Of a DNA stretch of 64,000 nt, positions 27,223 through 35,728 are shown in pieces. Source of the DNA: DAOUAM01 sp034433305 (lineage in GTDB: Bacteria; Chloroflexota; Dehalococcoidia; Lucifugimonadales; DAOUAM01). The first letter of the stretch is position 1. Each line of letters begins with the position of its first letter. The stretch covers positions 62,001 through 126,000 of the forward strand of contig DAOUAM010000028.1 in NCBI GenBank assembly GCA_034433305.1, written 5' to 3'. Made by a program: the position numbers and the translations under genes. The notes beneath the pieces are model-generated. The model was not told where the DNA came from. It did no database searches and saw only the letters and a program-made list of their open reading frames with translations.

Positions 27223-28248
27223 CTATCCGGCGCTGACACCGCTGTTCTGAAGGGCGCCGCCCTTGATCATCTTCAGGGCGTCGGCCGGGTTGCTCAGGGC
27301 GCCAAAGATGGAGGCCGACTCGAAGCCGCAGTGCATGAGGCAGTTGGCGCACCTGGGGTCCTTGCCCACGCCGTAGTGCTCCCACAGGTCTTCCCTGAGC
27401 AGGTCAGAGATGCTCTGGGTATGCTTGTCGCCCAGCAGGTAACAGGGCTGGCGCCAGCCCAGGATGGTATAGGTCGGGTTGGACCAGGCAGTACACTGGT
27501 ACTCCCGCTTCCCCCGCAGAAAGTCCAGGTACAGAGGGTTATTGTAGAAGCGCACCTTGTGCTTGGGGTCCAGGACGCGCTGGAAGACCTTCCTGGCCTG
27601 CTGCCGCGAGATGAACAGGTTCTGGTTGGGCACGGAGTCGAACTGGTAGCCTGGCGACACCATGCAGCCCTCGACGCCCATGTCCGTCAGCATCTTGAAC
27701 ATCTTGACCAGGTCTGCCTCGTCCACCCCGTTGAACACCGTGGTGTTGGTGGCGACCCGGTAGCCACGCTCCAGGGCAACCTTGATGCCCCTGACGGCTA
27801 TCTTGAACACCCCCTTGCGGTACACCGACCTGTCGTGGGCCTCTTCCATACCGTCCAGGTGGACCACGAAGCAGAAGTACTTGGACGGCGGCACCTTCTT
27901 CATCACCCGCTCCATGAGCAGGGCATTGGTACACATGTAAACGAACTTCTTCCGGGCCACCAGTCGGTTGACTATCTCGTCAATCTGCGGGTGCATGCTT
28001 GGCTCGCCGCCGGCGATGGAGACGATAGGAGCGCCGGACTCATCCACGGCTGCCAGGCACTGCTCCACCGTCAGCATGCGGTCTATGACGGACTCGTACT
28101 CGCGTATGCGGCCACAGCCAACGCAGGCCAGGTTGCAGGCCTCCAGCGGCTCGAGCATAGTCACCAGGGGGAACCGTTTGCGGCCAGAGAGCCTGTTCTT
28201 GACAATGTACCAGCCTAGGCGTACTGCCATCTCCATCGGTCTGCCCAT
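27223..28248 (-). CDS. hpnH: HpnH, radical SAM adenosylhopene transferase
   Basis: A 341-residue radical SAM protein with the [4Fe-4S] motif Cys38-X3-Cys42-X2-Cys45 (CNLACVGC), followed by SIAGGEPSMHPQID, the SAM-binding GGEP region. A C-terminal cysteine-rich section (CANCLMHCGFE) resembles auxiliary iron-sulfur or zinc sites of this subfamily. HpnH adds the 5'-deoxyadenosyl radical to diploptene to give adenosylhopane, the first step to extended (C35) hopanoids. It follows the polyprenyl synthase gene after 47 bases. Confidence 0.95.
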   Translation of the reverse strand: MGRPMEMAVRLGWYIVKNRLSGRKRFPLVTMLEPLEACNLACVGCGRIREYESVIDRMLTVEQCLAAVDESGAPIVSIAGGEPSMHPQIDEIVNRLVARKKFVYMCTNALLMERVMKKVPPSKYFCFVVHLDGMEEAHDRSVYRKGVFKIAVRGIKVALERGYRVATNTTVFNGVDEADLVKMFKMLTDMGVEGCMVSPGYQFDSVPNQNLFISRQQARKVFQRVLDPKHKVRFYNNPLYLDFLRGKREYQCTAWSNPTYTILGWRQPCYLLGDKHTQSISDLLREDLWEHYGVGKDPRCANCLMHCGFESASIFGALSNPADALKMIKGGALQNSGVSAG

Positions 28249-28295
28249 GTGACACTCCTCGACAGTATGATGTTAGGGTGCAGCCAGACGGGGAC

Positions 28296-29384
28296 TCAGT
28301 GGTGCCTGACCAGGAGGAAGCGCGCCAGTTCCTCTACCTGATCACGATAGTCCCGGGGGATGTCCACGCCAGCCAGTGCCTGGAGCGCCCGGTCGCAGTA
28401 CTGGGAGGCCAAGGCCTGGGCATATTCCGGCACACCGGCCCGCTCCATGATCTCCAGCACCGTGGCGACCTGCTCGTCGCCCAGCTCGTCCATGGCATAT
28501 ACCTGGAGCAGCCGCTGCCTGTCCTTCCCTCTGGTGCGGGACATGGCACACACCACAGGGAAGGAGTTCTTCTTGCGGCGTATATCCGCGCCCACAGGCT
28601 TGCCGGTTGCCTCCTCCACGCCCCACACACCCAGTATGTCGTCCCGTACCTGGAACGCGTACCCCAACGCTCTGCCACACTCTCTGAATGCTTCTACCGT
28701 CACCTTGTGGCGCGTGCCGATAAGGGCACCAATATTCAGGGAGCACCTGATAAGCGCCCCGGTCTTGCGGGAAATCAGGTCCATATAATCATCGAGGCTG
28801 ATGTCCCGGCGGCCCTCAAAGACCATATCCAGGTACTGGCCTTCAATCATCTCCAGATAGGCCTCGGTCAGCAGCCTGCCCACGGCGATGGCCGTGTCCA
28901 ACTCCACCCCGGCATCCAGGAGTCCCTTCAGGGACATGTCAGCCACCAGTCTGAGGACGTTGCCCGCCACCAGGGCTTTGGCATCGCCCCAAACGGCCCA
29001 CAGAGTCGGCCGATGGTGGCGCGTGGCATCCCTGTCCTGGATGTCGTCGTGAATGAGCGAGAAGTTGTGAATGAGTTCCAGGGCAACGGCAGCGGGCATG
29101 CCCCTGGAGATGGGGCCGCCCGTGGCCTCGCAGGCGAAGAGGCATAGCGATGGGCGCAGGCCCTTCCCCTGAGTAGCCACGCAGGGCTTGCCATTGACAT
29201 CCACCCAGCCCATGAAGTACCGCAGCATGTCGTACACGCCGAGGCCCTGGGCGGACAGGGCTTTGCGGAGGGCAATGTCTAGCTCGCCCCTGTACTTCCC
29301 CAGTAATCTCGGCAGGGGCTCGACCCGCTTGTCAACGGTGTCAACTGAAGTCTTGGTCAAGCAGACGACCCGCGCAGGAACCAA
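28296..29384 (-). CDS. Polyprenyl (farnesyl/geranylgeranyl) diphosphate synthase
   Basis: A protein of up to 362 residues with the first aspartate-rich motif DDIQD (113-117, in LIHDDIQDRD) and the second region QVRDDILGVWG (Asp248, Asp249), followed by GKPVGADIRRKKNSFP. It condenses isopentenyl diphosphate with allylic diphosphates in the cytoplasm. As first gene of the hopanoid operon it probably supplies farnesyl diphosphate for HpnCD. The start is a TTG at 29384; an in-frame TTG at about codon 9 is an alternative, and no ATG lies before the conserved region. Confidence 0.9.
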   Translation of the reverse strand: MVPARVVCLTKTSVDTVDKRVEPLPRLLGKYRGELDIALRKALSAQGLGVYDMLRYFMGWVDVNGKPCVATQGKGLRPSLCLFACEATGGPISRGMPAAVALELIHNFSLIHDDIQDRDATRHHRPTLWAVWGDAKALVAGNVLRLVADMSLKGLLDAGVELDTAIAVGRLLTEAYLEMIEGQYLDMVFEGRRDISLDDYMDLISRKTGALIRCSLNIGALIGTRHKVTVEAFRECGRALGYAFQVRDDILGVWGVEEATGKPVGADIRRKKNSFPVVCAMSRTRGKDRQRLLQVYAMDELGDEQVATVLEIMERAGVPEYAQALASQYCDRALQALAGVDIPRDYRDQVEELARFLLVRHH

Positions 29385-29493
29385 CTTCTCGCTGTGTATA
29401 CAAAGCCCCGGACACTCTCTACGTGGCTGTATGCAGCCAGTCTGCCACCATCACGGAATACCTCGGGAGAGGTACATAGTATTACGATGGCAC

Positions 29494-29522
29494 ATCCTAG
29501 CACCCGATTGGCGATGTGTCAA
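29494..29522 (-). promoter_or_regulatory. Sigma-70-type promoter of the hopanoid operon
   Basis: On the minus strand TTGACA (29522-29517), 17 bases, TAGGAT (29499-29494), with TGC directly before the -10 box. Transcription would start near 29487, about 100 bases before the first start codon. Confidence 0.7.
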
Positions 29523-29650
29523 TACAGCGGCAAGCCAGCGGGCGGTCGTCAGTTCAGGCAGCTTGGGGGTACCCGTGCTGCCAAACGGTGACCCCGTCAA
29601 GGCATGCAGGAAGAGTTGCGTGATAGGGCAAGCCCTGGCGACCTACTGTC

Positions 29651-29860
29651 TCATGGCAGCGTGGCTTCCGTCTCCCTGACAAGGCTGGACAGCGAACCCA
29701 TCACAAACTCTCGTGCGTTGAATATCTCCAGCAGCACCGGCCGGCCCTCCCGGGAGAAGTGGATGACCACCGGGCCTGACTCCTCGGCGTAGTCCACCTG
29801 CTCGTCGGACAACTCCACCAGGAGCACGTCCACGTCTTTGCTATACCTGATCTTGCTCAT
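29651..29860 (-). CDS. DUF2283 small protein, possible antitoxin
   Basis: A 69-residue protein with the DUF2283 pattern: IRYSKDVDVLLVELSDE, then VVIHFSREGRPVLLEIFNARE. Members are small proteins of unknown function often found beside DUF4258 genes. It lies 46 bases after the DUF4258 gene on the same strand, in the order toxin then antitoxin. Acidic and small, it fits an antitoxin, but no activity is established. Confidence 0.75.
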   Translation of the reverse strand: MSKIRYSKDVDVLLVELSDEQVDYAEESGPVVIHFSREGRPVLLEIFNAREFVMGSLSSLVRETEATLP

Positions 29861-29906
29861 ACCTGGCCCTCTTTCCAGGGTAGAAGGTGATTATCCTGAT
29901 GCCTTC

Positions 29907-30113
29907 CTACGTCTGCTCATAGACGACGCGCAACACCCTGTCCTCGTCCAGCAGCCTCTGGGCTATCAGCCGCCCGGCATAGCCTGGCACAACCCTGTCA
30001 GGACGCCTGACCGTCGCCTCCACCTGCGCCCTGTCCAGCTTCAGGCCGTGCCGCTCCAGCACCTCGAACTTGTCCAGGGCGTGCTGGCTGAACTGGATGG
30101 GCGTGTCACTCAT
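29907..30113 (-). CDS. DUF4258 small protein, possible RelE-like toxin
   Basis: A 68-residue protein: IQFSQHALDKFEVLERHGL, then VEATVRRPDRVVPGYAGRL and RVLRVVYEQ at the end. The HA-K-F-E-x-L helix followed by four short strands is the DUF4258 layout, thought to share the RelE/ParE toxin fold. The ATG at 30113 is preferred over the one six codons earlier because the family begins here. It is transcribed away from the nuo operon. Confidence 0.65.
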   Translation of the reverse strand: MSDTPIQFSQHALDKFEVLERHGLKLDRAQVEATVRRPDRVVPGYAGRLIAQRLLDEDRVLRVVYEQT

Positions 30114-30285
30114 AGTCCCATAATAAGCCAAAGGGCGCTGGCGTTGCAGCGAGCCTTACACGTGCCTTCATGAGAATAGGCGTCCTGCCCTCTCTCACCT
30201 TGCCAAGGTGGATGGAGCATGAACGAGAGGTCGGCACCAGGCCCTCCATGGCTGGGTGGCGGGGTGCCTTTGTGGGATTTTTCAC

Positions 30286-30314
30286 TTGCATCCATCCGTG
30301 CCCTGTGCTATATT
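30286..30314 (+). promoter_or_regulatory. Promoter of the nuo operon (extended -10 type)
   Basis: TTGCAT at 30286-30291, 17 bases, TATATT at 30309-30314, with TGC just before the -10 box. The start of transcription would be near 30321, about 25 bases before nuoA. Confidence 0.65.
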
Positions 30315-30345
30315 CACGCGTGAACCGCAATGTCAGGACCAGGCG

Positions 30346-30741
30346 ATGCTTGACGACTATTTCCGGCAGTATGGTCTGATCGCCATCTTCGCGGCGCTGG
30401 CTGTGGCAGTCCCCAGCGGCATGCTGGTAATGTCCTGGCTCCTGTCGCTGGTCAAGGTGCGCCCGCACAAGCCCAGCCCTGTCAAGCTGAGCATCTACGA
30501 GTGTGGCTTCGAGACCATTGCCGGAAGGTGGAGCAGGTTCAACTTCCGGTACTACACCTTCGCCCTTATCTTCGTGGTCTTTGATGTGGAGGTAGCCTTC
30601 CTGTTCCCCTGGGCCGCGTCCTATGGCGTCCTGTCGGCCCGGTTCGGCGTCTTCGTGCTGCTGGAGATGCTGGTGTTCATTGGCATCCTGGCCATAGCGT
30701 GGCTGTACGCGTGGAAGAAGGGAGCGCTGGAGTGGAGGTAG
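30346..30741 (+). CDS. nuoA: NADH-quinone oxidoreductase subunit A
   Basis: A 131-residue membrane protein with three helices. The loop after the first helix reads SPVKLSIYECGFE, the hallmark Cys-Gly-Phe-Glu loop of NuoA, and FNFRYYTFALIFVVFDVEVAFLFPW follows (quoted in parts of a longer helix). It is part of the membrane arm near the quinone site of complex I. The ATG at 30346 fits the promoter; the longer frame from 30256 is not similar to the family. First gene of the nuo operon. Confidence 0.94.
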   Translation: MLDDYFRQYGLIAIFAALAVAVPSGMLVMSWLLSLVKVRPHKPSPVKLSIYECGFETIAGRWSRFNFRYYTFALIFVVFDVEVAFLFPWAASYGVLSARFGVFVLLEMLVFIGILAIAWLYAWKKGALEWR

Positions 30742-30743
30742 AA

Positions 30744-31376
30744 ATGGCCCGCGAGACATCCGGGGTCCAGGAGCAGCGTGTGCCGCTGAGCGCCACCACG
30801 TGGGAGCTGGACAGGGCCGAGGGCAGCGTTATCAACCACCTGCGCGAGACCCACACCGAGGCGCTGGCCGAGCCGCTCATCGAGGTGCCAGACGACCTGA
30901 AGCGCAACCTGGCGGTGACCTCCATAGATGCCCTGGTCAACTGGGGGCGGAAGTCGGCTGTGTGGCCGCTGTCCTTCGGCCTGGCCTGCTGCGCCATCGA
31001 GATGATGGCCAGCGCCATGTCGCGGTTCGATATCTCACGCTTCGGCATGGAGGCCTTCCGGGCCTCGCCCCGCCAGGCCGACCTTATGATAGTGGCAGGC
31101 ACAGTGACCTGGAAGATGGCGCCCGCCATCCAGCGCCTGTACGAGCAGATGGCTGACCCCAAGTGGGTCATTTCCATGGGTGTGTGTGCCACCAGCGGCG
31201 GCCCGTACTACGGGTCTTACAGCGTGGTCCCGGGAGTGAACCACATCGTGCCAGTGGACGTGTACGTGCCAGGCTGCCCGCCACGGCCGGACGCGCTGCT
31301 TTATGGCATCATGCAGCTCCACGAGAAGATCAAGCGATACTCCATCGCCAGGAGCAGGGCCACGGGTGCACGATGA
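30744..31376 (+). CDS. nuoB: NADH-quinone oxidoreductase subunit B
   Basis: A 210-residue protein carrying the N2 [4Fe-4S] cluster: Cys82-Cys83 (GLACCAIEMM), Cys148 (SMGVCATSGGPY) and Cys178 (VPGCPPRPDALL). It sits at the junction between the hydrophilic and membrane parts and passes electrons to quinone. The ATG at 30744 has GGAGG five bases before it and is just 2 bases after nuoA ends, so it is preferred over the ATG at 30699. It has a longer N-terminal extension (about 55 residues) than E. coli NuoB. Confidence 0.95.
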   Translation: MARETSGVQEQRVPLSATTWELDRAEGSVINHLRETHTEALAEPLIEVPDDLKRNLAVTSIDALVNWGRKSAVWPLSFGLACCAIEMMASAMSRFDISRFGMEAFRASPRQADLMIVAGTVTWKMAPAIQRLYEQMADPKWVISMGVCATSGGPYYGSYSVVPGVNHIVPVDVYVPGCPPRPDALLYGIMQLHEKIKRYSIARSRATGAR

Positions 31377-31816
31377 CTAGGGCGATGGCAGGAGCAGAGG
31401 TAGCCCGCCGTATCAGCGAGGCGTTCCCCAACGCAGTCACAGGCTGGAACGCCACCGACGTTTATATCCAGCCGGAAACGCTGCCCGAGGTGGCCCGCTT
31501 CCTCAAGGAGACCCCTGACCTGGACTTTTCCTTCCTGGTCGCCATTACCGCGGTTGACTATATCGAGTACTTCGAGCTGGTCTATCATCTCAGGTCCCTG
31601 CGCCGCAACCACAGCATCGTGCTCAAGACCCGCTGCCATGGCCGCGATGGGCCGAGCGCCCCATCCCTGGTGAGCCTGTGGCAGGGGGCAGACCTCCAGG
31701 AGCGCGAGGTCTGGGACCTGATGGGCATTCGCTTCGACGGCCATCCCAATATGAAGCGCATCATGCTGTGGGAGGGGTTCCCCGGTCACCCGCTGAGGAA
31801 GGACTTCCTGGAGTAG
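31373..31816 (+). CDS. nuoC: NADH-quinone oxidoreductase subunit C
   Basis: A 147-residue 30-kDa-subunit protein, with FLVAITAVDYIEYFELVYHL and the family signature REVWDLMGIRFDGHPNMKRI near the C-terminus. It is separate from NuoD, unlike the fused NuoCD of E. coli. The ATG overlaps the nuoB stop as ATGA, showing coupled translation. Confidence 0.93.
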   Translation: MTRAMAGAEVARRISEAFPNAVTGWNATDVYIQPETLPEVARFLKETPDLDFSFLVAITAVDYIEYFELVYHLRSLRRNHSIVLKTRCHGRDGPSAPSLVSLWQGADLQEREVWDLMGIRFDGHPNMKRIMLWEGFPGHPLRKDFLE

Positions 31817-31817
31817 C

Positions 31818-32921
31818 ATGCCGATACGCACGGAGCCAATCACCATCAACCTGGGGCCACAGCACCCCAGCACCCACGGGGTGTTCAGGCTGCGCGTCAC
31901 CTTTGACGGCGAGGTCATTGTGGACGCGGAGCCAGTCTTTGGCTACCTGCACCGGGGGACGGAGAAGCTGGCCGAGTCGCGTACTTACGTCCAGTGCGTG
32001 ACCCTCACCGACAGGCTGGACTACATAGCGGCCATGACCAACAACCAGGCGTACTGCCTGGCGGTGGAGAAGCTGGCGGGTATCGAGGTCCCTGAGCGGG
32101 CCATGTACCTGCGGGTCATAGGGGCAGAGCTGCAGCGCATCGCCAGCCACCTGATATCCACCGGCTTCCTGCTCCAGGAGCTTGGGGCCTTCGCCACACC
32201 CCTGATGTACTGCTTCCGGGAGCGCGAGCGCATCCTGGACCTGTTCGAGATGCTGTGCGGCGCCCGCATCACCCTTAGCTACATGCGACCCGGAGGCGTC
32301 TTCCAGGACGCGCCGGAGGACTTCTGGCCGGCCGTCAATAAGCTGGTGGCCGAGATGCCACTGTACCTGGACGAACTGGAGGGCCTTATCACCACCAACG
32401 AGGTGGTGCTGGCCAGGACCAGGAACGTGGGCATCCTGAAGCCGGAGCAGGCCATCAATGCCTCGGTGACTGGCCCTATGCTCAGGGCCACCGGCGTCCA
32501 GTGGGACCTGCGCAAGGCCCACCCCTACGAGGTCTACGACCGCCTGGAGTTCGACGTGCCCATAGGGGCAACAGGCGACACCTTCGACCGCTACTCGGTG
32601 CGCATCAGAGAGATGCGCGAGAGCGTGAAGCTCGTGAAACAGTGCGTTGAGCAGATACCGGGAGGGCCAGTCCGGGCCGAGACGCCCTTCTTCATCAGGC
32701 CGCCCACGGGCGATGCCTACGCGGCGGTGGAGTCGCCCAAGGGAGAGCTGGGCTTCTACCTGGTCAGCGACAGGGGTGTGTCCCCTTACAGGCTCAAGAT
32801 ACGCGCGCCCTCCTTCATTAACCTCACTGTGCTGCGGGACATGCTCATAGGCTGGAAGATGTCCGACCTCATCATTATTTTCGGCAGCTTTGACATAGTG
32901 ATGGGGGAGGTGGACAGGTAG
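31818..32921 (+). CDS. nuoD: NADH-quinone oxidoreductase subunit D
   Basis: A 367-residue 49-kDa subunit: NLGPQHPSTHGVFRL at 11-25, PVFGYLHRGTEKLAE at about 39-53, and GELGFYLVSDRGVSPYRLKI near the end. The histidines of the QHPSTHG segment line the quinone pocket with NuoB. It starts one base after nuoC ends and lacks any nickel-ligand cysteines, so it is a complex I subunit rather than a hydrogenase. Confidence 0.95.
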   Translation: MPIRTEPITINLGPQHPSTHGVFRLRVTFDGEVIVDAEPVFGYLHRGTEKLAESRTYVQCVTLTDRLDYIAAMTNNQAYCLAVEKLAGIEVPERAMYLRVIGAELQRIASHLISTGFLLQELGAFATPLMYCFRERERILDLFEMLCGARITLSYMRPGGVFQDAPEDFWPAVNKLVAEMPLYLDELEGLITTNEVVLARTRNVGILKPEQAINASVTGPMLRATGVQWDLRKAHPYEVYDRLEFDVPIGATGDTFDRYSVRIREMRESVKLVKQCVEQIPGGPVRAETPFFIRPPTGDAYAAVESPKGELGFYLVSDRGVSPYRLKIRAPSFINLTVLRDMLIGWKMSDLIIIFGSFDIVMGEVDR

Positions 32922-32922
32922 C

Positions 32923-34134
32923 ATGTGCTCTGAGCTTAACGGCGGCTTTTTCCACTTCTGCAATATATACCGCTTCTTTGACGCGCCGCTGCCGAATGGC
33001 CTGCACTGGCTGGCCTACGCGCTGGCCGGCTTCTCACTGGCCTTTATCGTGATCAACGTATACGTCATGAGCGTGGCCCTCTATGTGTGGTTCGAGCGCA
33101 GGGCCATAGGCCGCTTCCAGTCCCGCCTGGGGCCTAACCGCTGGGGGCCTTTCGGCCTGTTACAGCCCTTCGCCGACATCATCAAGCTCATCACCAAAGA
33201 GGACATTGTGCCCGAGGGAGCCGACAGGCCGGTCTTCAACCTGGCCCCTGTCCTGTTCCTGGCACCGTCCTTTGTGGTGGTTTCTATCATCCCCTTCGGC
33301 CAGAACAGCTTCCTGGGCAGGCTGAACATTGGCGTGCTGTTCCTCATCGCGGTGACCTCGGTGAACACCATCGCTGTGTTCATGGCCGGGTGGTCGTCCC
33401 GCAACAAGTATGGGCTGCTGGGCGCCATGAGAGGCGTCGCCATGCTCATCAGCTACGAGGTACCCATGGGGCTGGCCCTGGCCGGCGTGCTGCTGACGGC
33501 CGGCTCCCTGGCGTTGTTCCAGGTGGTGCAAAGCCAGCACGTGCCCTTCTTGCTGGTCCAGCCCCTGGCATTCCTGGTATTTGTGGCCGCCGCCTCGGCG
33601 GAGATGAACCGGACGCCCTTCGACCAGATCGAAGCCGAATCGGAGTTGGGCGCGGGCTACCACACCGAGTACAGCGGTATGAAGTTCGCCATATTCCAGC
33701 TTGCCGAGTTCCTGGCGCCTGTGGTGACGTCGGTGGTGGCCACGACGGTGTTCCTGAGCGGCTGGCGCGGCTTCTGGCCCATTCCAGGCCAGCTCTGGTT
33801 CCTGGCCAAGGTGTTCCTGGTGCTCTTTGTCCTGGTCTGGGTGAGGTCTACGTGGCCCAGGCTCAGGGTGGACCAGATCATGGGCTTTGCCTGGAAGGGC
33901 CTGTTCCCCCTGGCCGTGGTGAACCTGTTCGTGCTGGCCGCCGAGGTCCTGCTGCTCAAGGACCCGGCCACCGGCAGGCTTACAGCCGGCGACCTGTGGC
34001 TGATGGCGGCCATTAACTGGGCGGTGGCCCTGGCCAGCATAGTTGTGATAGCCAATATACTGGGACAGCGCCGAATACAGCCTCAGACGCCTGTGCCTTC
34101 GCCGCTGGCCAGCATGCAGGCGGAGGCGGACTAG
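32923..34134 (+). CDS. nuoH: NADH-quinone oxidoreductase subunit H
   Basis: A 403-residue polytopic membrane protein with the quinone-site motif YVWFERRAIGRFQSRLGPNR at about 49-68 and AEMNRTPFDQIEAESELGAG around 226-245. It forms the quinone tunnel with NuoB and NuoD. About eight membrane helices are visible. The C-terminal tail of about 25 residues is polar and Pro-rich. It starts one base after nuoD. Confidence 0.95.
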   Translation: MCSELNGGFFHFCNIYRFFDAPLPNGLHWLAYALAGFSLAFIVINVYVMSVALYVWFERRAIGRFQSRLGPNRWGPFGLLQPFADIIKLITKEDIVPEGADRPVFNLAPVLFLAPSFVVVSIIPFGQNSFLGRLNIGVLFLIAVTSVNTIAVFMAGWSSRNKYGLLGAMRGVAMLISYEVPMGLALAGVLLTAGSLALFQVVQSQHVPFLLVQPLAFLVFVAAASAEMNRTPFDQIEAESELGAGYHTEYSGMKFAIFQLAEFLAPVVTSVVATTVFLSGWRGFWPIPGQLWFLAKVFLVLFVLVWVRSTWPRLRVDQIMGFAWKGLFPLAVVNLFVLAAEVLLLKDPATGRLTAGDLWLMAAINWAVALASIVVIANILGQRRIQPQTPVPSPLASMQAEAD

Positions 34135-34135
34135 C

Positions 34136-34807
34136 ATGTACGGACTGGGCATGGCCAAGGGGCTGGCGGTCACCCTCAAGAACATGGTGCTGCCCAGCCG
34201 GATGTTTACCCTGCACCAGTACCCCGACCGCAGGGTCGGGCCGCTGGAGTTGGCCAAAGAGTCGGGCAGCAACGTACTGGTGTACACGCTGAGGAACCCC
34301 GGCAAGGCGCTGAAGGCCGTCCTGGGCCTGGTGACGGTGCCTGACAGGTTCCCGCAGCACCCCAGGTTCCGTGGGGAGGAGTTTAGCTGGTACGAGGAGC
34401 GCTGCACGGGCTGCGCTAGCTGCGCCAAGTACTGCCCCCTGGGCATCATACGCATCGTGACGCACCCCAGCGGCGAGGCCAGGCCGGAGGGGGAGCACTA
34501 CTCCATAGATGTCTTTGACATTGACATCGGGAGGTGCATGTTCTGCGGCCTGTGCGTGGAAGCCTGTCCATACGACGCCCTGCACATGGGCAGCGGCTTC
34601 GAGGAGGGCCGGTACTCCCGCCGCGACCTGGTCATATCGGCGGACAGGCTGCGGGCCGCGCCCAAGCGCCCCAGCACCTGGTTCAGGCCCCAGATGGAGA
34701 AGAAAGGGTACAGCCCGCGCCAGGGGGAGGCCCTGGGGTGGGCGGACGTGGGCCGGGTGGACCAGCCTACCCTGGACGACATGGAGGACAGGTGGGCCAA
34801 GCGATGA
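34136..34807 (+). CDS. nuoI: NADH-quinone oxidoreductase subunit I
   Basis: A 223-residue protein with two [4Fe-4S] ferredoxin motifs: Cys90, 93, 96, 100 (CTGCASCAKYCP) and Cys134, 137, 140, 144 (CMFCGLCVEACP), clusters N6a and N6b. It would normally receive electrons from NuoG; as no NuoG is here, ferredoxin or another donor may deliver directly. It has extra C-terminal residues (about 50) beyond the second cluster. Confidence 0.95.
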   Translation: MYGLGMAKGLAVTLKNMVLPSRMFTLHQYPDRRVGPLELAKESGSNVLVYTLRNPGKALKAVLGLVTVPDRFPQHPRFRGEEFSWYEERCTGCASCAKYCPLGIIRIVTHPSGEARPEGEHYSIDVFDIDIGRCMFCGLCVEACPYDALHMGSGFEEGRYSRRDLVISADRLRAAPKRPSTWFRPQMEKKGYSPRQGEALGWADVGRVDQPTLDDMEDRWAKR

Positions 34808-35367
34808 GCACAGGGATCGAGTCGTCCCTCTTCATGGACATTGTGTTCTGGGTAATAGCGGCGGCGACCATAGTGTCGGCCATAGCCGTGGTCCAGCTAC
34901 GCAACCTGTTCCGGGCGGCGCTGTTCCTGGTGGTGACCCTGCTGGGCGTGGCGGGCATGTTCGTCCTGCTGCGGGCCGAGTTCCTGGCGGCCATCCAGGT
35001 GCTCATCTACGTGGGCGCCATCTCGGTCCTCATCATCTTCGCCATCCTGATGACCGCTGACGTGGACGAGGGCAGCCCTTATAACCGGCTGCGCATACCC
35101 GCCGGCGTGGTGGCCGGGCTGTTCCTGGCGGCGGCCATTTTTGTCATAATTAACACCCAGTGGCAGATAATAGACGACGCCAGCTTCCTGAGGAACGCCC
35201 AGGGGGAACTTACCCAGGTGGGCCAGAGCGTGGCCGACGTCTTCTCCAACACGGTGCCCAGGCTGGCCAGCCTGCTGCTGCGGGACTACGTGCTGGCCTT
35301 CGAGATAGCTTCGGTGCTGCTGCTTGCGGCGGTGATCGGGGCGCTGGCCCTGATTCGAGAGAGGTGA
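34804..35367 (+). CDS. nuoJ: NADH-quinone oxidoreductase subunit J
   Basis: A 187-residue membrane protein with five helices, including LRAEFLAAIQVLIYVGAISV, the conserved NuoJ segment with the pi-bulge helix region. The ATG overlaps the nuoI stop as ATGA. It is part of the proton-pumping arm. Confidence 0.93.
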   Translation: MSTGIESSLFMDIVFWVIAAATIVSAIAVVQLRNLFRAALFLVVTLLGVAGMFVLLRAEFLAAIQVLIYVGAISVLIIFAILMTADVDEGSPYNRLRIPAGVVAGLFLAAAIFVIINTQWQIIDDASFLRNAQGELTQVGQSVADVFSNTVPRLASLLLRDYVLAFEIASVLLLAAVIGALALIRER

Positions 35368-35371
35368 TGCC

Positions 35372-35725
35372 TTGGGCCTGGAGAGCTTCCTCATAGTCGC
35401 GGCGGTGCTCTTCGCCATCGGCCTGTACGGGGCGCTGAGCAAGCGCAATGCCATCACGGTGCTCATGTCCATAGAGCTGATGTTCAACGCCGTCAACGTC
35501 ACGGCGGTGGCCCTGTCCAGGTACATCGTGCCCGCCGGGCTGGGGCGTGACCCCGCCGCGGCCACCGACCAGGTGGTCCAGTTCCTGCTGACGGGCCAGG
35601 TCTTCGCCATTTTCATCATCACCGTAGCGGCCGCCGAGGTGGCCCTGGGCCTGGCCATCATCATGGCCATCTACCGCCACCGGGAGTCGGTCTTCGTGAC
35701 CGAGGCCAGCGAGATGAGGAACTAG
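35372..35725 (+). CDS. nuoK: NADH-quinone oxidoreductase subunit K
   Basis: A 117-residue, three-helix protein: FAIGLYGALSKRNAITVLMS and IELMFNAVNVTAVALSRY with the conserved Glu of helix 2, then IFIITVAAAEVALGLAIIMA with the Glu of helix 3. Both glutamates lie on the proton path. The start is a TTG at 35372, preceded by GAGAGGTG; an out-of-frame ATG lies just before. Confidence 0.93.
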   Translation: MGLESFLIVAAVLFAIGLYGALSKRNAITVLMSIELMFNAVNVTAVALSRYIVPAGLGRDPAAATDQVVQFLLTGQVFAIFIITVAAAEVALGLAIIMAIYRHRESVFVTEASEMRN

Positions 35726-35728
35726 CCC

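Noticed and set aside
30744..32921. Group 4 [NiFe]-hydrogenase rather than complex I
   Set aside because: NuoD lacks the CXXC nickel ligands, and the gene order with nuoA, J and K is that of complex I.
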